Of a stretch of 64,000 nt of DNA, positions 1 through 12,480 are shown one piece after another. The translations under genes and the position numbers were made by a program. The notes beneath the pieces were generated by a model. The model did no database searches, had not been told where the DNA came from, and saw nothing but the letters and a program-made list of their open reading frames with translations. Numbering within the stretch: position 1 is the stretch's first letter; each line of letters begins with the position of its first letter. The DNA is from Liolophura sinensis (Eukaryota > Mollusca > Polyplacophora > Chitonida > Chitonidae), in contig NC_088305.1 in the NCBI RefSeq assembly GCF_032854445.1, forward strand, positions 9,553,606-9,617,605, written 5' to 3'.

Positions 1-360
1 ATTAGTGTCACCCTTTTGACAGGTTAATCAATCATGCATTCACAGTTAAAACTTTGTAACAAGGTGTTTATAAGCTTGGACTTAACAAGAGACAGAGGCA
101 GAGATTACTAGACGCCCTTGTCTTTGTGAGCTGATTAGCACCACTAAGTGCAACTGTTGCTTCATGCAAACCGGCATGTAGAAATTCTACTATGCTAAAA
201 GGCGTACCAATTATTTTTCCTATGCGTCCACGTGTCAACGGAGCTAACACCTCGAACTGTGCTGATTTGTTCGATCCATGTTTTAGGCCACACTGAGTTT
301 TTCAGTTGAGCTAATTCCATTGGCGGCTCATTTATGTTTTCTGTGTTAAATTAGCACTGT

Positions 361-585
361 CGGTTAGCGCTCTAGCGCAGCGTAATGACCCTCACCAATG
401 CGGTCGCTGTGAGTTCAAGTCCAGCTCATGCTGGCTTCCTCTCCGGCCGTAAGTGAGAAGGTCTGAGAGAAACCTGCGGATGGTCACAGCCCGGTTTTCA
501 CCCACCATAATGCTGGCCGCCGTCGTATAAGTGAAATATTCTTGAGTACGGCGTAAAACATCAATCAAATAAATAAATTGATTAA
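361..585 (+). mobile_element. SINE-A copy, tRNA-derived, with 15-bp target-site duplication
   Basis: The sequence ttaaattagcactgt occurs at 346-360 and again at 586-600, flanking the element exactly. The body has part of the tRNA-like head (gttagcgctctagcgcag, box-B-like gagttcaagtcc) and the shared tail (cgtcgtataagtgaaata, gagtacggcgtaaaac) ending in an (AAAT)n run. The head is shortened at its 5' end. Confidence 0.88.
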
Positions 586-599
586 TTAAATTAGCACTG

Positions 600-1749
600 T
601 TGAAAAACCCAGTTTTGAGACAGTTGACTCAACTTCTTTTTCTCAGTGTAAAAAAGGTTAGTCCACCGCTCCTTGCCAAGTGCCAAACCCATCCACGGAC
701 TTTAAGCCATTGCCATGTACCTGCTGCATTTGAATATTCGAGTTCATTGGTGGAAAAGAGGCCTGTTAGCATATGGCTATTGGCCTTTGGACAGGACATT
801 AAAGTTGGGTTTTGGGGGAATAATATTGAATTTACGTCAGATTACACTGTTAAACTTGCGATAGAAGCGCGGTCGCAAATGGCATGGAACTGAATTTGTA
901 ACATTACTAGATGATTTTGATTAACTGAATGAACTGTCCATCTACGTTGTCAATGGAATATCGGATTGAAAAGCTTTCTTTTCTACAACTTTAAAAGCCA
1001 TATTATGGGTTATCTTATCACAGTAGTACACGGATCTGTTTTTTCACATTTCACAGCATCGGTTGGATGGTGCCCTAAAGTGTCTCCATGACAACTGCCA
1101 CACGACTTCCTAGCGCTTAAATGCTTTTTGCGCCTATGCAAAACCAACCTTAACAAATAAATGACACTGATGGCATTTTTGAAATAGAATCGTAAACAAA
1201 ACCCGTGCGTGCGCACAGTTGTTACTTTCAGGACGTAAAGCCTAATTATGGACCCCGAAAAGAGCTCCCATGATGCAGAAGGATCGCTTCTGTCAAAACA
1301 TTAAAAAAAACTGGTTCAGCCTTATACAAACTAAGGATAGGCTGTCCATCAAAACCCAGACCTCCGGTGGTGCGCTGTGAAGGACTTGATCTTGTCATTA
1401 TTAAAAAGGCCCATGGATTAGTTGGAGTCGATTCATCTATACAACTCGATGGACGAGTTCTGGAATTTTCTCGCCATGACATGACCTGGCTCCTTGTCAA
1501 CCCGGAGGCGTAGCTTTTCCACCATGCTGATGACGGCTCTCAATACGCCTTGACGTTCACGCAATGTCAAGTCTTTAATTTCAGGTTCTTGGATTTTATA
1601 ATTTCCTAATCAGCCATGTGCTTAGCACGAGTGATTTGTCAAAAAAATACAATATAGAGAAAGAAGAACCGGATGTCAACGTAAATATCATGGGATGAAC
1701 TTCTCAAGCCCATTCCTGAATAATTTCTCTTCATCTCTTTCTACTGTCT
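600..1749. other. No recognisable gene or repeat
   Basis: Open frames are short (at most 97 codons), overlap on both strands and show no known domain or splice structure. Confidence 0.6.
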
Positions 1750-1762
1750 AATGTCGGTTTTC

Positions 1763-1997
1763 GGGGGTCTCCGTGGTCTAGTGGTTAGTGTGCTAGCGCA
1801 GCACAATGGACCAGAACCTTTTCACCTATGCGATCGTTATGAGTTCATGCCAGCCAACAACCTACAGAATTTCTTGTGTTTTTCAGGGGGGGGGGGGGGG
1901 CTGTTTGGTTACTTGCCACCACAACCCCAGACGTCATCGTATAAGTGAAGTATTCTTGATTACGGCGTAAACCTTCTATCACATAAATAGATAAACA
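1763..1997 (+). mobile_element. SINE-A copy, near full length
   Basis: The head tctccgtggtctagtggtta carries a box-A-like motif. The tail cgtcgtataagtgaa and gattacggcgtaaa are recognisable with substitutions. Imperfect flanking repeats aatgtcggttttc (1750) and aaatgtctgttttc (1997) act as target-site duplication. A 14-base G run interrupts the middle. Confidence 0.8.
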
Positions 1998-2343
1998 AAT
2001 GTCTGTTTTCAAATGATATCTTTACATTTTTACCACTAAATGTCTGGCCTATAATTGTATATTTAGACTGCTTTTCACCATCAAAGTTACGTATTTAAAT
2101 AATGACCACACATAATTTTACCACTTGGGTGGTGAATCATCTATCATATCGCTATTTGTATACATCATAAGTCTATCTACAGGTAGCACAAAAATATGAT
2201 CTGTTCACTGTTTTCTTAACGTCACTGACTTCAACATCTAAATATTGTAGAACCTCCTATATGTACACGAATAATTCAGTTGGTTGGAGTTCAGCTGGCC
2301 AGGAAATCACTGGAAAAAAAGAGCAGTCGATCATATGAATCTG

Positions 2344-2727
2344 TAGCCCTGAATGACAACGCTCGTAAGGCCTGGAGTACTCATGTTTGGGTTCCATTCA
2401 GTCCGGTAGGATGAGTTGTAAAATTTCGGAAAACAGTCAATTGCTAACGTGCCATCCGGTCACTCCTTTACAATGCTTAGGGTCGTAAGGCACCAGACTC
2501 TTAAAATCCCAAGATGTCGATGTCAAAGGTAAATATCCATCCATATTTATTGAAGTTCCGCTAGGCCCTTGGTACCCTAGGACCCTAAGCATTGTAAAGG
2601 GGCGGCTGGATGGGCGAGATACTTTAGTAATCGACTGTTTTCCGAAATTTTACAGTTCATCCTACCGGGCTAAAGGGGACTCAGCCATGACTACATGAGT
2701 CCCTAACAGCGTTGTCATCCAGGGCTA
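2344..2727. repeat. Fold-back element: long inverted repeat with about 150-bp arms
   Basis: The left arm (2344-2493) begins tagccctgaatgacaacgct and ends acaatgcttagggtc. The right arm (2571-2727) contains gaccctaagcattgtaaagg and ends agcgttgtcatccagggcta. The arms also pair across ccggtaggatgag…tgtaaaatttcggaaaacag. About 77 bp separate them. It could be a MITE/fold-back transposon or a source of hairpin RNA. Confidence 0.85.
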
Positions 2728-2730
2728 ATT

Positions 2731-2875
2731 AGTTTATTTGTTTAATTGGCGTTCTATGCCGTACTCAAGAATATTTCATTTATACGACGGCGAGCAGTAT
2801 TATGGTAGCCAACGACTATCCACAGGTTGCTGGTAGACCTTCCCACGTACGGCCAGAGAGGAAGACAGTTCCAGG
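2731..2875 (-). mobile_element. SINE-A copy, 5'-truncated
   Basis: The tail in reverse orientation (tgccgtactcaagaatattt, tatacgacggcgagcagt, cccacgtacggccagagagg) begins directly beside the right arm of the fold-back element ending at 2727. The tRNA-like head is missing. Confidence 0.78.
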
Positions 2876-3980
2876 GTTAATAAATCTTACACTAAAACTG
2901 CACAAATGAACAAGGGAATAACATTGTCCATGCGGGAAACTTCACTTCATGTACATAAACGTATATAATGCTTTGATGCAGTGATACATTAAAATAGAGA
3001 CAAACTGAAATCCAATCAGCCAAAGTATAAAAGGAGTCCCTCTTGGGCAAAATTTAACAAGAACACTTCGTAACTACGTACCCACAGACAGTGTTCATTA
3101 AAATCATTTGCTTTAGAGTTTGTACATATACACGTTATCTCACTTTCAGTGTATCGGAGGATGGCAACGAGGGAGGGCCATTATTGTAATTCCGCTGTAC
3201 ATAGGAGCTAAAATTAGACAATATTATTTGTCTGCGGGCTAAAGTGCACGATATAGAATAAAATCCATTGGGCGTGATGGACACCAGCGCTTCGTTCGTC
3301 TCTAAAAATTACATTTCCTAACTTTATTATACATCACAGTAAGAGGCTTTGTGTCCGCTGTGATGTAAAAGGTTTCTGGTTTTATGGGCATAATGCGTAA
3401 ATATATAACGCCTTCACATTTCAATACAGCAGACAGCAGCAAAGGTATGTCAAGTCAACATGTAACCAGGGAATAGGGTATCTTCGCCCACCCACAAGTG
3501 TGCGCACAAAACACCATGGCAAACATAAGAATGAACACTAGACTTTATAACTGAATGACTTTAGGGTTAAACATTAAGACACAAATCCCTTTTGTTCAGC
3601 AATATAACCCCCCCCCCCCCACCAACACTCTGATAATTTGGTCCAAATACCTGTTAATTAAAATCCACGTGGTTATTCCTAAAATCTGTATATTTAATTA
3701 TTGATTAGTTTGTTTACTTAATTATTTGATTGACGATTTACACCGCACCCAGGTACAGTTCGACGACAATCATGCTTTCAGGTGAACTAAACCACAGCTG
3801 ATCTATCAACTATTTAGTTTTTCTAAAACACCTTCAAGGTAAAGACCATAACGTGGACAGTTAAAGTAAAGAAAAGCTAAAATACGAAGTAAGGTTCATC
3901 GTACAGACAACTGAAAACTATGCGTAAAATTACTTTCATTTTTAAGATGATTTTAAAGACTGTTGAAAGGCACTCAAATA

Positions 3981-4195
3981 CTATGGTGGGCTTTATGTGC
4001 AGTACTGAAGGTATCTGGGAACTCTGACGTCACATCACCTTCACCAGAAGGAAGGATTTTTTGTTAACATTCTCTCAGTTATCTTTTACGCAAAGAGTTA
4101 TTCTAGCCTTCAGTGTCGTGAAAAGAGTTGGAAAAAGTTCCTGTGACGTCAGAGTTCGTAAACACTGATGGTATGGTCCATAAAGCCCATCTCAG
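3981..4195. repeat. Short inverted-repeat element (MITE-like)
   Basis: Left arm ggtgggctttatg…gaactctgacgtcac (3985-4032) mirrors right arm gtgacgtcagagttc…cataaagcccatct (4143-4193). Arms of about 50-60 bp flank about 100 bp. No coding capacity. Confidence 0.7.
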
Positions 4196-5204
4196 AATTC
4201 AAATGTTTAAACACCTTTTCACAAAAAATCTGAAAAAAATAAATGGAAGTATATTTATGCATGGTTTTAAGTGGTCTGTTTAGTGGTGAATGCTTCGGTT
4301 TTCGGAGGTTCTTTTTAGCTAGGCAGACTGAGTGTGCTACGTGTATGTAACTGGCAAATGGTTAACGTAACAGGAGAAACGTGTCCCATAGGTAATTTGC
4401 ATCATTTAGAGCTTTGTTCTGAATTCTCATGTATATTGCTACTGCTTCTATATTTTGAATAGTATCAACGTATTTTAACACCTCTAATACCATATGGTTT
4501 AAGCAGAATTAGGTTAAAAAAATACTCATGCAAACTGCATGTAATCCTGTACTATTTATTGACGTACCCTGTGGGAATAAAATTCCCATGCGGTTTTACC
4601 ACTTCTCTGTATTTGCCGTTCACATTATATCATGTAATGATCACTGTCAGTCACGTGATAATACCCACAGTTACACACATCACGTTAATATATGCTTTAG
4701 ACGGATCACACGCGTCTCAACCATAGCAGGTACTTTGAAAAGCACAACAAAAGCATTCTGAATGCAAAAAGTTTTTCATACTGGTGTTGAGAAAACTATA
4801 CGATGACAACTTATATAGCGGAAAAGTTTCAATCGCAGGGTGACATTTTGTTACAAAAAACGTGTATTAAATATGCATAAAAATAAAAAATAAAAGTCTT
4901 CTAAGCACTTGACGTTTCATCACTTTTTCAATCATTGGACGTGTTTATAGGTTTTAGCCAGTGCCTCAGGGAAGCCCTATTAAAACCATTGCAGAGTCAA
5001 TTGTTTAGCGTTTGGTGTCGCTGTGGTACAGATTTGTCGTTACTTAAGCTTTGTCGAATTCAAAAGATAAAAGTAGCTACTCTTTCTTTTGTGATGTGTA
5101 CATTAAAGAGCAAACAAGCGCAATTATCTTAGGTTACAAAGTTAGTGAAACTTTTGGTAACATCACATAATTTGTTGACCTAACTCTGCTTTAGACTTGG
5201 CGCT
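4196..5204. other. No recognisable gene or repeat
   Basis: AT-rich sequence with short unrelated open frames only. The stretches at 2011-2343 and 2876-3980 are similarly empty apart from a very diverged SINE-A-like trace near 3700-3790. Confidence 0.55.
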
Positions 5205-5315
5205 AAGGCGTGAGGTATAATTTGTTACTATTTAAACGTTTACATGAACAGTCAGAATCAAAGCCCTAACGAAGAGAAATTGACGAGACGCCTGATTTCA
5301 CCGGCTACGTGCAAC
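5205..5315 (+). repeat. Rep-X copy, short
   Basis: tactatttaaacgtttacat, gaacagtcagaatcaaagcc and gatttcaccggctac match the longer copies at 51575 and 53638. Confidence 0.55.
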
Positions 5316-5497
5316 CATTCGCCAACCATCACACAACTTCATGTTTTGAATGCCATGGATAACTGCATCATAAAGATTACACATTGTTTGCATAAAATCT
5401 TCCCCTCTTTTGCTAAGCATCTGGAAGGTGCTACTAATAAATGCCAGGTAATGCCATGTAGAGAAACATTTATACACCGTTTTCATTCGTTAAATTA

Positions 5498-5546
5498 TTT
5501 TATTTATTTATTTGATTGGTGTTTTACGCCGTACTCAAGAATATCC
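5498..5546 (-). mobile_element. SINE-A tail only, with 10-bp target-site duplication
   Basis: About 49 bp of the SINE-A tail (tatttatttgattggtgttt, acgccgtactcaagaatat) lies between two copies of cgttaaatta at 5488-5497 and 5547-5556. This is a very short insertion, an extreme case of 5' truncation. Confidence 0.75.
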
Positions 5547-5874
5547 CGTTAAATTAAAATGACAAGACATGCTCTTATGGTCACCAGGATTACACAGCTA
5601 CATGTGTCTGCTATTGATTCACACCACACTTACATGTAAGTTTTCGTTTTTTTCGAGGAATAACAGTTGAAAATACAAAGCAAAACGCAAAAATGTGGTT
5701 AGATGTAACCTTTTCTTTCTTTTTTTCAGTGTATCTTATCTTTGCTCTCTGTAATCGGATCAGATCAGACTCAGTATGCAGAAATAGGTAGGCAGGAACG
5801 TTGACCACATTTTTTATTCAAACTGCCCTCTGTCCCGCAAAGAAAATTCGGATAGTAATGTCTTTTGTTGTTAC

Positions 5875-5998
5875 AGTGCGTCTGGTCTGTTAGGCAACCT
5901 GCGGATGGTCGTGGGTTTCCCCGGGTTCTGGCTTGTCATAATGCTAGCCCCCAGTGTATAAGTGAACTATTCTTGAGTAGGGCGCAAAACACCAATGA
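5875..5998 (+). mobile_element. SINE-A fragment
   Basis: The middle and tail are present: caacctgcggatggtcgtgg, ccgggttctggcttgtcata and gagtagggcgcaaaacacca. The tRNA-like head is absent and no clear target duplication was seen. Confidence 0.7.
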
Positions 5999-6439
5999 TA
6001 TACATTACTTTTACAAGAAATCGTTATACTTTAAAAGACGAATTACAAACAGAAACCTGCCATTGCAAAGACAGTCAAAGTAAAGCAACCCGACCACAGG
6101 TGGAAAGCACCTCTTGGAGGTCTTAGACGGCACAATCTCCGTCTTTCGAAATGACTGACAATTATACCGCCTCACCAGCGAATATTTCCACAGACTATCT
6201 GCTGTAACCCTACGCGACACCATCTCAGACCGGTACAAGTATAGTCCCACAGAATACGTTCTCAACTGATACACATGAAGTTAGCTTTGTTTCTCTCCAA
6301 CTGTCCATGGATTGGTGTTGTGATGTTTGTCAAAACCCGCTGTAAAAAGCAAGCAACCTGCCACCATCTCGATTTCCTTCAGTTATTTGTTTTAACAACG
6401 GACACTATAGCCCCAGGCTGTACAAAACAATCAAATGGG

Positions 6440-8676
6440 GCGTCTATGACCAGGGAAAGTCAAGGAGTCATCGACCTGAGACAACAAATTGTGGCGTTAA
6501 TAACCTTCATTCGACCAGCCTGACCCTGTCAAGTTACCCACCGTGGGCATGTCTGGGCCGTTGTAGATTAGCTATCCTCTAGAAGTACAGGGATATTAAG
6601 CAAAATGGTAGTAAACAGTCCTGGGATGGGGGTGAGGATAGGATTTCCCAATGTCCCAGTGGTATTGACTTGTCTGAAGGATACTTTGTGGTGCCTATAA
6701 TTGCAATGATTCTGCCAAGATGATTGTGTCGCATTCACCAGCGTGGATATTAAACGCCTCGTGGCCAGTAGTAAAGTTATTATTATCAGAGATAAATACA
6801 TCGGAATACAACACTGCGGTGTTCCTGTGACTTATTTAACTACGTAGTACTTAGAAGGCCGGATGAAAAAAAAATTGCTGAATCTTGCATTTCTTGTCGA
6901 ATTTGCAGCGATTTGCCCGCCCTTATTATTCGTGTAAAGCGTCATTAGATTCAACGGACACGGCTGTCGGGTGAGAAGTAACATATATCGACCGAGGGTG
7001 GATAACAGTTAAGCTAGTTTTGCCACTTCGCTCATTAACATTTGAAAGGAATGAAAATCTGCAGGAATTTAAAAAGCGTTAGTTGCGCACATTAGAGCCT
7101 ATGAACATTGATTTTAGATATCCTGAAAAATACAGACTTAACTATGAAATTAGAGTAATACAGGATAACTGTGGCTGGATGTCAAGTTATGTACGTGTCT
7201 TAATAGTGTTACCGGTCCAAAATCCATTCTCACCAAATTTCCTAGTATACATGTACCTTTGACATGCTTCTGGTGACAAATAGATTCTGCTAACAAAAAT
7301 AAAGGTCACAGTGTATTTCGGTTGGATGTCAATACGTGTCCGTGTGTTCCTTCAGCCCGCATCGACGTGACCTCTCCTGGCAGCTACAGACTGGATTTTT
7401 CTACCATCGTGACAGGAAACGACTAACCTGTAGTTAGTGAACAGATTGTGTGACTCTTTTCTCTAGGGCATTGTTTTTCAGTAGTTTTGTTCGACCCTGC
7501 TAAGCTTTTGACAAGGTGCTGTACATAAGGTGGGTTGCTGTATGATTTTTTTTAATTGTATAGCAGAACTTCATAACCTTTACCTTCCGGAGACGTAAAA
7601 TTCCGAGATTCTGGAAACTGCAAGCTTAATTGTTGATATTGCATGTTTGGATATGAAAAGCACTACAGGAAAACAGCATGACGCATGTCAAGTTTTCCAC
7701 TTCTAATTAGGCTATAGATGATATCCATATTCACAGAATTACCTAAGAAACACTTGACAGATTCATGAGGCGAAATCGAGTTCGTGTTCTGCGCAACATG
7801 CTTTTAGCAAAATCATTGCGTTGGTGGGTTGGATGCCATTACATGCCCGAATGTTTCCTTTTCCCGAACAGGCGTGATCTCTCCTTCTACTGGCAGATTT
7901 TGGATTTTCTGCTATCATGACAGGAAAGAACTTATCCAGGATTACCCAGTTGCCATCGTCATTTATCCAACATTGGTTGGTCCATAGATGATCTGGCTCT
8001 ATTTTCTCTTGAGCATTATTTTGTTCGATCTGTCGGGAGACCTGGAATTAAACCCGGTTGGAGTCATAACAGACTTTAAGAACTGTACTTTTAGCAGTCT
8101 CAGCACTGATGTGTTAGAGCGAAGAAACAGGACTGGATAAACTGATGTCAATACGATGTTATTGGATGGGGTGTTATATCTGGTGTCTTCGGCATGATTC
8201 TCTCAGTAGCGACAACATTTTGGCGGCATGGACTCGTCCTGCTGCTAAAGATACAATAATTTACGTAAACACACAATGACTCCTTGACGTCACATGACTT
8301 AAAATTGTTAACAACAACAGCATAATAATATTTAAGCATTCGTAAGCTTTTGACAAGGGGCTGTATAAGGCGGGTCGCTACACATTGTTTTATTATTTGG
8401 CAGAAGAATACGACACTGCCTTGTGTGAATGTAAAATTCATAGACTGGCCTTCAGAAATATATTTATTACCATATAATTCATAGTCAAGATCGGTGAATT
8501 CTTCCCTTCTATTTGTGTTTCAACTCTGTTTCACACCGCTGTGCAGGAACACCTTCCACATACCTGTTACCTTTTATTCCCCTGGAGCATTTGGAAGCTA
8601 CTGCTGTGCGTGCATATACAAAAACAAGTCTGGAACGACATCTTAAGAATGAATCAACGTCTTAATCGTAATGGTT
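6440..8676. repeat. Duplicated block 1 of a five-member degenerate array
   Basis: It starts near agtcaaggagtcatcgacct, continues with gtagattagct, ccagcgtggatatta and acatcggaatacaacactgc, and ends near acgacatcttaagaatgaat. The second half (7320-8460) carries two internal copies of a segment marked by gttcgacc/gttcgatc and aagcttttgacaagg. No coding frame is visible and the source is unknown. Confidence 0.78.
8035..8330 (+). mobile_element. SINE-C copy, old, inside duplicated block 1
   Basis: gagacctggaattaaacccg (box B region), gcggcatggactcgtcctgc and acatgacttaaaattgttaa place it in the SINE-C group. The equivalent copy in block 2 (11050-11376) sits at the same internal position, so the insertion predates the block duplication. 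Confidence 0.72.
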
Positions 8677-8688
8677 TGGTCATTAGTA

Positions 8689-8837
8689 TTTATTTATTTG
8701 ATTGATTTTTTTACGCCATACTTAAAAATATTTCACTTATACGACAGTGGCCAGCATTATAGTGAAAGGAAACCGGGTGGAGCCCGAGGGAAACCAACGA
8801 CCATCCGCAGGTTGTTGCAAGACCTTCCCACGTAAGG
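8689..8837 (-). mobile_element. SINE-A copy with perfect 12-bp target-site duplication
   Basis: Flanks tggtcattagta at 8677-8688 and 8838-8849 are identical. The body holds the reversed tail (ttttacgccatacttaaaaa, cacttatacgacagtggcca) and middle (gaccatccgcaggttg), with the head missing. It sits just after the first duplicated block and has no equivalent after the second, so it inserted after that duplication. Confidence 0.88.
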
Positions 8838-10232
8838 TGGTCATTAGTACCAGAGGAATAGAATTTCACAAAACTATTTCCACGCCTGTGCCAGATATTC
8901 TCTAATATGTAGCTGCTTTGAGATTAAAACGATCCCGGATTTAAGCAATTTCTCCATCTACGTTACTTGGCATGACTCAGGCTATTCTATTCCATTGCCA
9001 TTCTATTCACTTTTTCCACACGTCACCTGCTACATACCATTATAGGCCTATCCACGATTGCATGTATACTTCAAGTGCAGTTCACACATAATATCAATGA
9101 TTGGCTTGTGTCGAATAAGCTGCCCTTGCCCTTCAGAATTCTTGTGTGGATAATTACTGAAGCACAATGCTATTCCGTCATCTTGATTCCCAAGGGTTGT
9201 CAATAACAGTTTCTAAAAGTATGGCCAGACGATACAAAGCCATGTACATCCTAAAGAGTATCGATGACTAACAAAAGTCAAAGAGTCATCAACCCGAGAC
9301 AACAGAATCTTTTCCCGACCGGCCGGACAATACCAAATAATAGGCCGTGGTCACGTCTGGGCCGTCGTAGATTAGCCCTCGACTTGAAGTACACTGAGTA
9401 TTAACACAGAGCAAAGGAGACGATGGTAGTAAACAGTGCTTGGGGGAGGGGAGAATATTAAACGAGAGACAGATTTCACCGTGTGCCAGTGCTATTGAAT
9501 TGTCTGAAGGATGCTTTGTAGGTGCCTGTAATTGCATTGATTTTGTTGGGATGGTTGTGTCCCACTCTCCAGCGTGGATATTAACGCCTCGCCGCCAATG
9601 TTAACATTATTACTACCACCGGTAAATACATCGAAATACGACACCGCGGAGTTCCTATGACTTACTTAACTAGTTAGCACTCAGAGGGTGGTATGCATTT
9701 TCTCGTGCCCTCGTTAGTGGTGTAATTCGTCATTAGACTCAACGAACAGCGCTATTTGGTGACAAATAAAGTATATCGCCCACGGGTGGGTAAAAGCTCG
9801 GTGAAATTTTTCACTTCTGGTCATTCATATTTGACAGGAATGAAAATCTAAAGGAATTTAAAAAGCTTTAGTTGCGTACAATAGAGCCACTAGACTTTGA
9901 TATAAGAAATCCCGAAAATAGGGATAAGGCTTAAGTATTGAAACTACGAGTTGGAATATAAAGTTAGCGTACTACAGGAAAACTGCACAACACATGTCAA
10001 GTTCCGTACGTCTTTTTATAGGTGTGTAGACCCAAAATCCATACACACTAAATTTCCTAAGATACATGTACCTTTCACATGTTTGTGGCGATAAATCCAT
10101 TTTGTCAGTATAAATGACGTCAGTGTTATGCACAACGTCATTTTGGAAAGGTCACTGTCTAGTTTGGTTGGATATCACCGTCAGTCCGGATGTTCCCTCA
10201 TTCCGGTCATTCGTCACCTCTCCTTCCAGCTA

Positions 10233-10592
10233 GAGAACGCTTCGGTGGCCTAATGGGTAGGGCGTCCGTCTAGAAATCCGAATTCTCGAGATCAAATCCG
10301 GGTCGGGTCACACCAAAGACTTTAAAAACGGTATTTGTTGCTGATTCGCTTGATGCTCAGCAATGGGAGGTTAAAATAAGCAAACAGGATCATTTGGCTC
10401 GGTGTAAGTATAATGTCACTGCGTGGAGTGTCATGTCTGCTGTCTTAGGCACGAGACTTCAGTGACAGCAGCACTTGGACTCGCCCTGCGACAGAAAGGC
10501 ATATTGTACATGTACGCAGCTAATGACTGCGTAGTCATTTGATAAAACTTGTCAAGTATGACCTGAAGCCCCAAGCAGTGATTTATTTATCT
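10233..10592 (+). mobile_element. SINE-C copy, full length, splitting duplicated block 2
   Basis: The head cgcttcggtggcctaatggg, box B gagatcaaatccgggtc and a diverged tail end at about 10590. The block sequence cttccagcta occurs on both sides (10223-10232 and 10593-10602) as target-site duplication. Block 1 has no insertion here, so this copy is younger than the block duplication. Confidence 0.82.
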
Positions 10593-11049
10593 CTTCCAGC
10601 TACAGACCATGGTTTTTTTCTGCCACAGGAGACCAGATGTCCAAGTTACCGCATGGTGGGATATGAAGAGCATTAAAGGAAAACTGCATGGCACATGTCA
10701 AGCTTTATACTTTTAATTAAGCTATAGATCAAATAAATATTCACTGTATTACCAGAGACATGTTTGATGATGCAAAATCGAGTTCGTGTTGTGTGCAATG
10801 TTCTTTTAGCAAGGTCGTTGTGTAGTTTGGTTGAATGCCGTGGTGTGTCCGGATATTTCCAAGTCCTGGAAAGGCGTGACCTCCCCTTCCAGCCACAGAC
10901 TTAAGGATTTTTCTAGCACCATGACAGGACACAAATTGTCCAGGATTAGCCAGTTTCCACCATTATTCAATTGTCACTGGTTGCTCGACAGATGTTGTAA
11001 TTCTATTTTCTCTTGAGCATTATTTATCCCTCGTTTTGTTCGATCACCC

Positions 11050-11376
11050 CCAAAATACGGAGACCTGGAATTAAACACGGCTCAGGTCATAACAATGACT
11101 TCAGGAATGGTACTACATGCTGACTCGCTTGGTGCTCAGAACTGAGGAGTTAGAGTAAGGAAACAAGACTAGGTAACCTGTTGTCAATATCATGTTCTTG
11201 GGTGATGTGTCATGTGTGGTGTTTTCAGCACGATTCTTTAGTAGCGGCAGCACTTTGGTGGCGTGGACTCGCCCTGCCACAAGAAGACAATATTTTACAC
11301 AAACACCGAATGACTCTTTGTCGTCATATGACTGAAAAATTATTAACAGCGTCAGATAACCCCATGCATAATTATA
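11050..11376 (+). mobile_element. SINE-C copy, old, inside duplicated block 2
   Basis: gacctggaattaaacacggc, ggcgtggactcgccctgcca and gtcatatgactgaaaaatta mark the element. It is the positional counterpart of the copy at 8035-8330. Confidence 0.75.
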
Positions 11377-11929
11377 TTTAAGCATTCGTAACCTTTTGAC
11401 AAGGGGCTGTATAAGGCGGGTCGCTACTCATTTTTTTATTATTTAGAAGAAGTTTACAATCTTTAACTCGTGTGAATGTAAAATTCATAGACTGGTCTTC
11501 AGAAATATATTTATTCCCAGATTTAATAGTCAAAGGCTGTGGATTCTTCCCCTCTCTCCATACATCAGCTCTGGTGCACACAGCTGTGTAGGACATTTAG
11601 CATACCTGTCACCTTTTCTTCCCTTTTAGTATTTGGAAGCTACCACAGTGAGTGCATATCGAAAAACAAGTCAGGAACGACATTTTAAGAATGAGGCAAC
11701 GTCTAGACCGTTATGGTTTGGTCATAAAAAAACTTTTTCATGCATGTGACAAATATTTTCTTGTACCTAGTATTTTTGAGAGTAACTCCATCCCTGTTTT
11801 AAGGAATGTCATTTAGGTTTGCCAGCACATAGGCTTTACTTGACACTACCTAGGTTATTTTATTTCGTCGCCAAACGATCATTTCCGCAATTCACGTGAT
11901 ACATGCAACCTGCCATAGGCCTGTCCACG

Positions 11930-12480
11930 ACTAAATCCGGCGGATCTCCCAATGTGCCAGTGGTACTGAGTTGCCTCCAGGAGGCTTTGTGGTGCCTATA
12001 CACTAAAAAACTTAACCTGTTAATTCTAACAGAAAGTCTGCTGTTTGAAGGATGCTAAAATGTATTCTGTTATTATATCACAATGCTGTGTCATGACCAA
12101 GATTACATCCTGTTCGGCTAATGCAATCTTAGCACTGAAGTAATAGAACGTGTGTTATATTTCACAGAGTCATCCACTGCAGTAGCTTATTACACTCTGG
12201 CATAACTCATTGATTTTGCCGAGATGGTTGTGTCCCACTCCTCAGCGTGGATATTAACGCCTCTCCGCTAGTGGTAACATTATTATTACTATCGGCAAAT
12301 ACATCGGAATACGACACCGCGTAGCTCCTATGACTGTTTTAACAAGTTAGCATTAAGACGGGGGAATATAAAAACATCTTTGAAACTTGGATGTCACGTT
12401 TAATTTACAGCAGTCTGTCTATCCTTATTAGTGGTTTAATGCGTCATTACCCTCAGCGTACAGCTCTGTCTGGTGGTAAA
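11930..12480. repeat. Duplicated block 3, partial, with a private insertion
   Basis: cggcggatctcccaatgtgc to ggctttgtggtgcctata matches the other blocks, then about 207 bp of unrelated sequence intervenes before attgattttgccgagatggt resumes the block. The match fades by about 12480. Confidence 0.72.
12001..12207. repeat. About 207-bp insertion in block 3
   Basis: The insert begins cactaaaaaacttaacctgt, taattctaacagaaagtctg, and is absent from the equivalent points of blocks 1, 2 and 5. It resembles a short non-autonomous DNA transposon, but matching terminal inverted repeats were not confirmed. Confidence 0.5.

Larger units (their letters stand above)
9230..11726. repeat. Duplicated block 2 of the array
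   Basis: The same marker order is seen: agtcaaagagtcatcaaccc, gtagattagccctc, ccagcgtggatattaacgcc, acatcgaaatacgacaccgc, and an end near aacgacattttaagaatgag. It is the longest copy because a SINE-C lies at 10233-10592. Confidence 0.78.
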
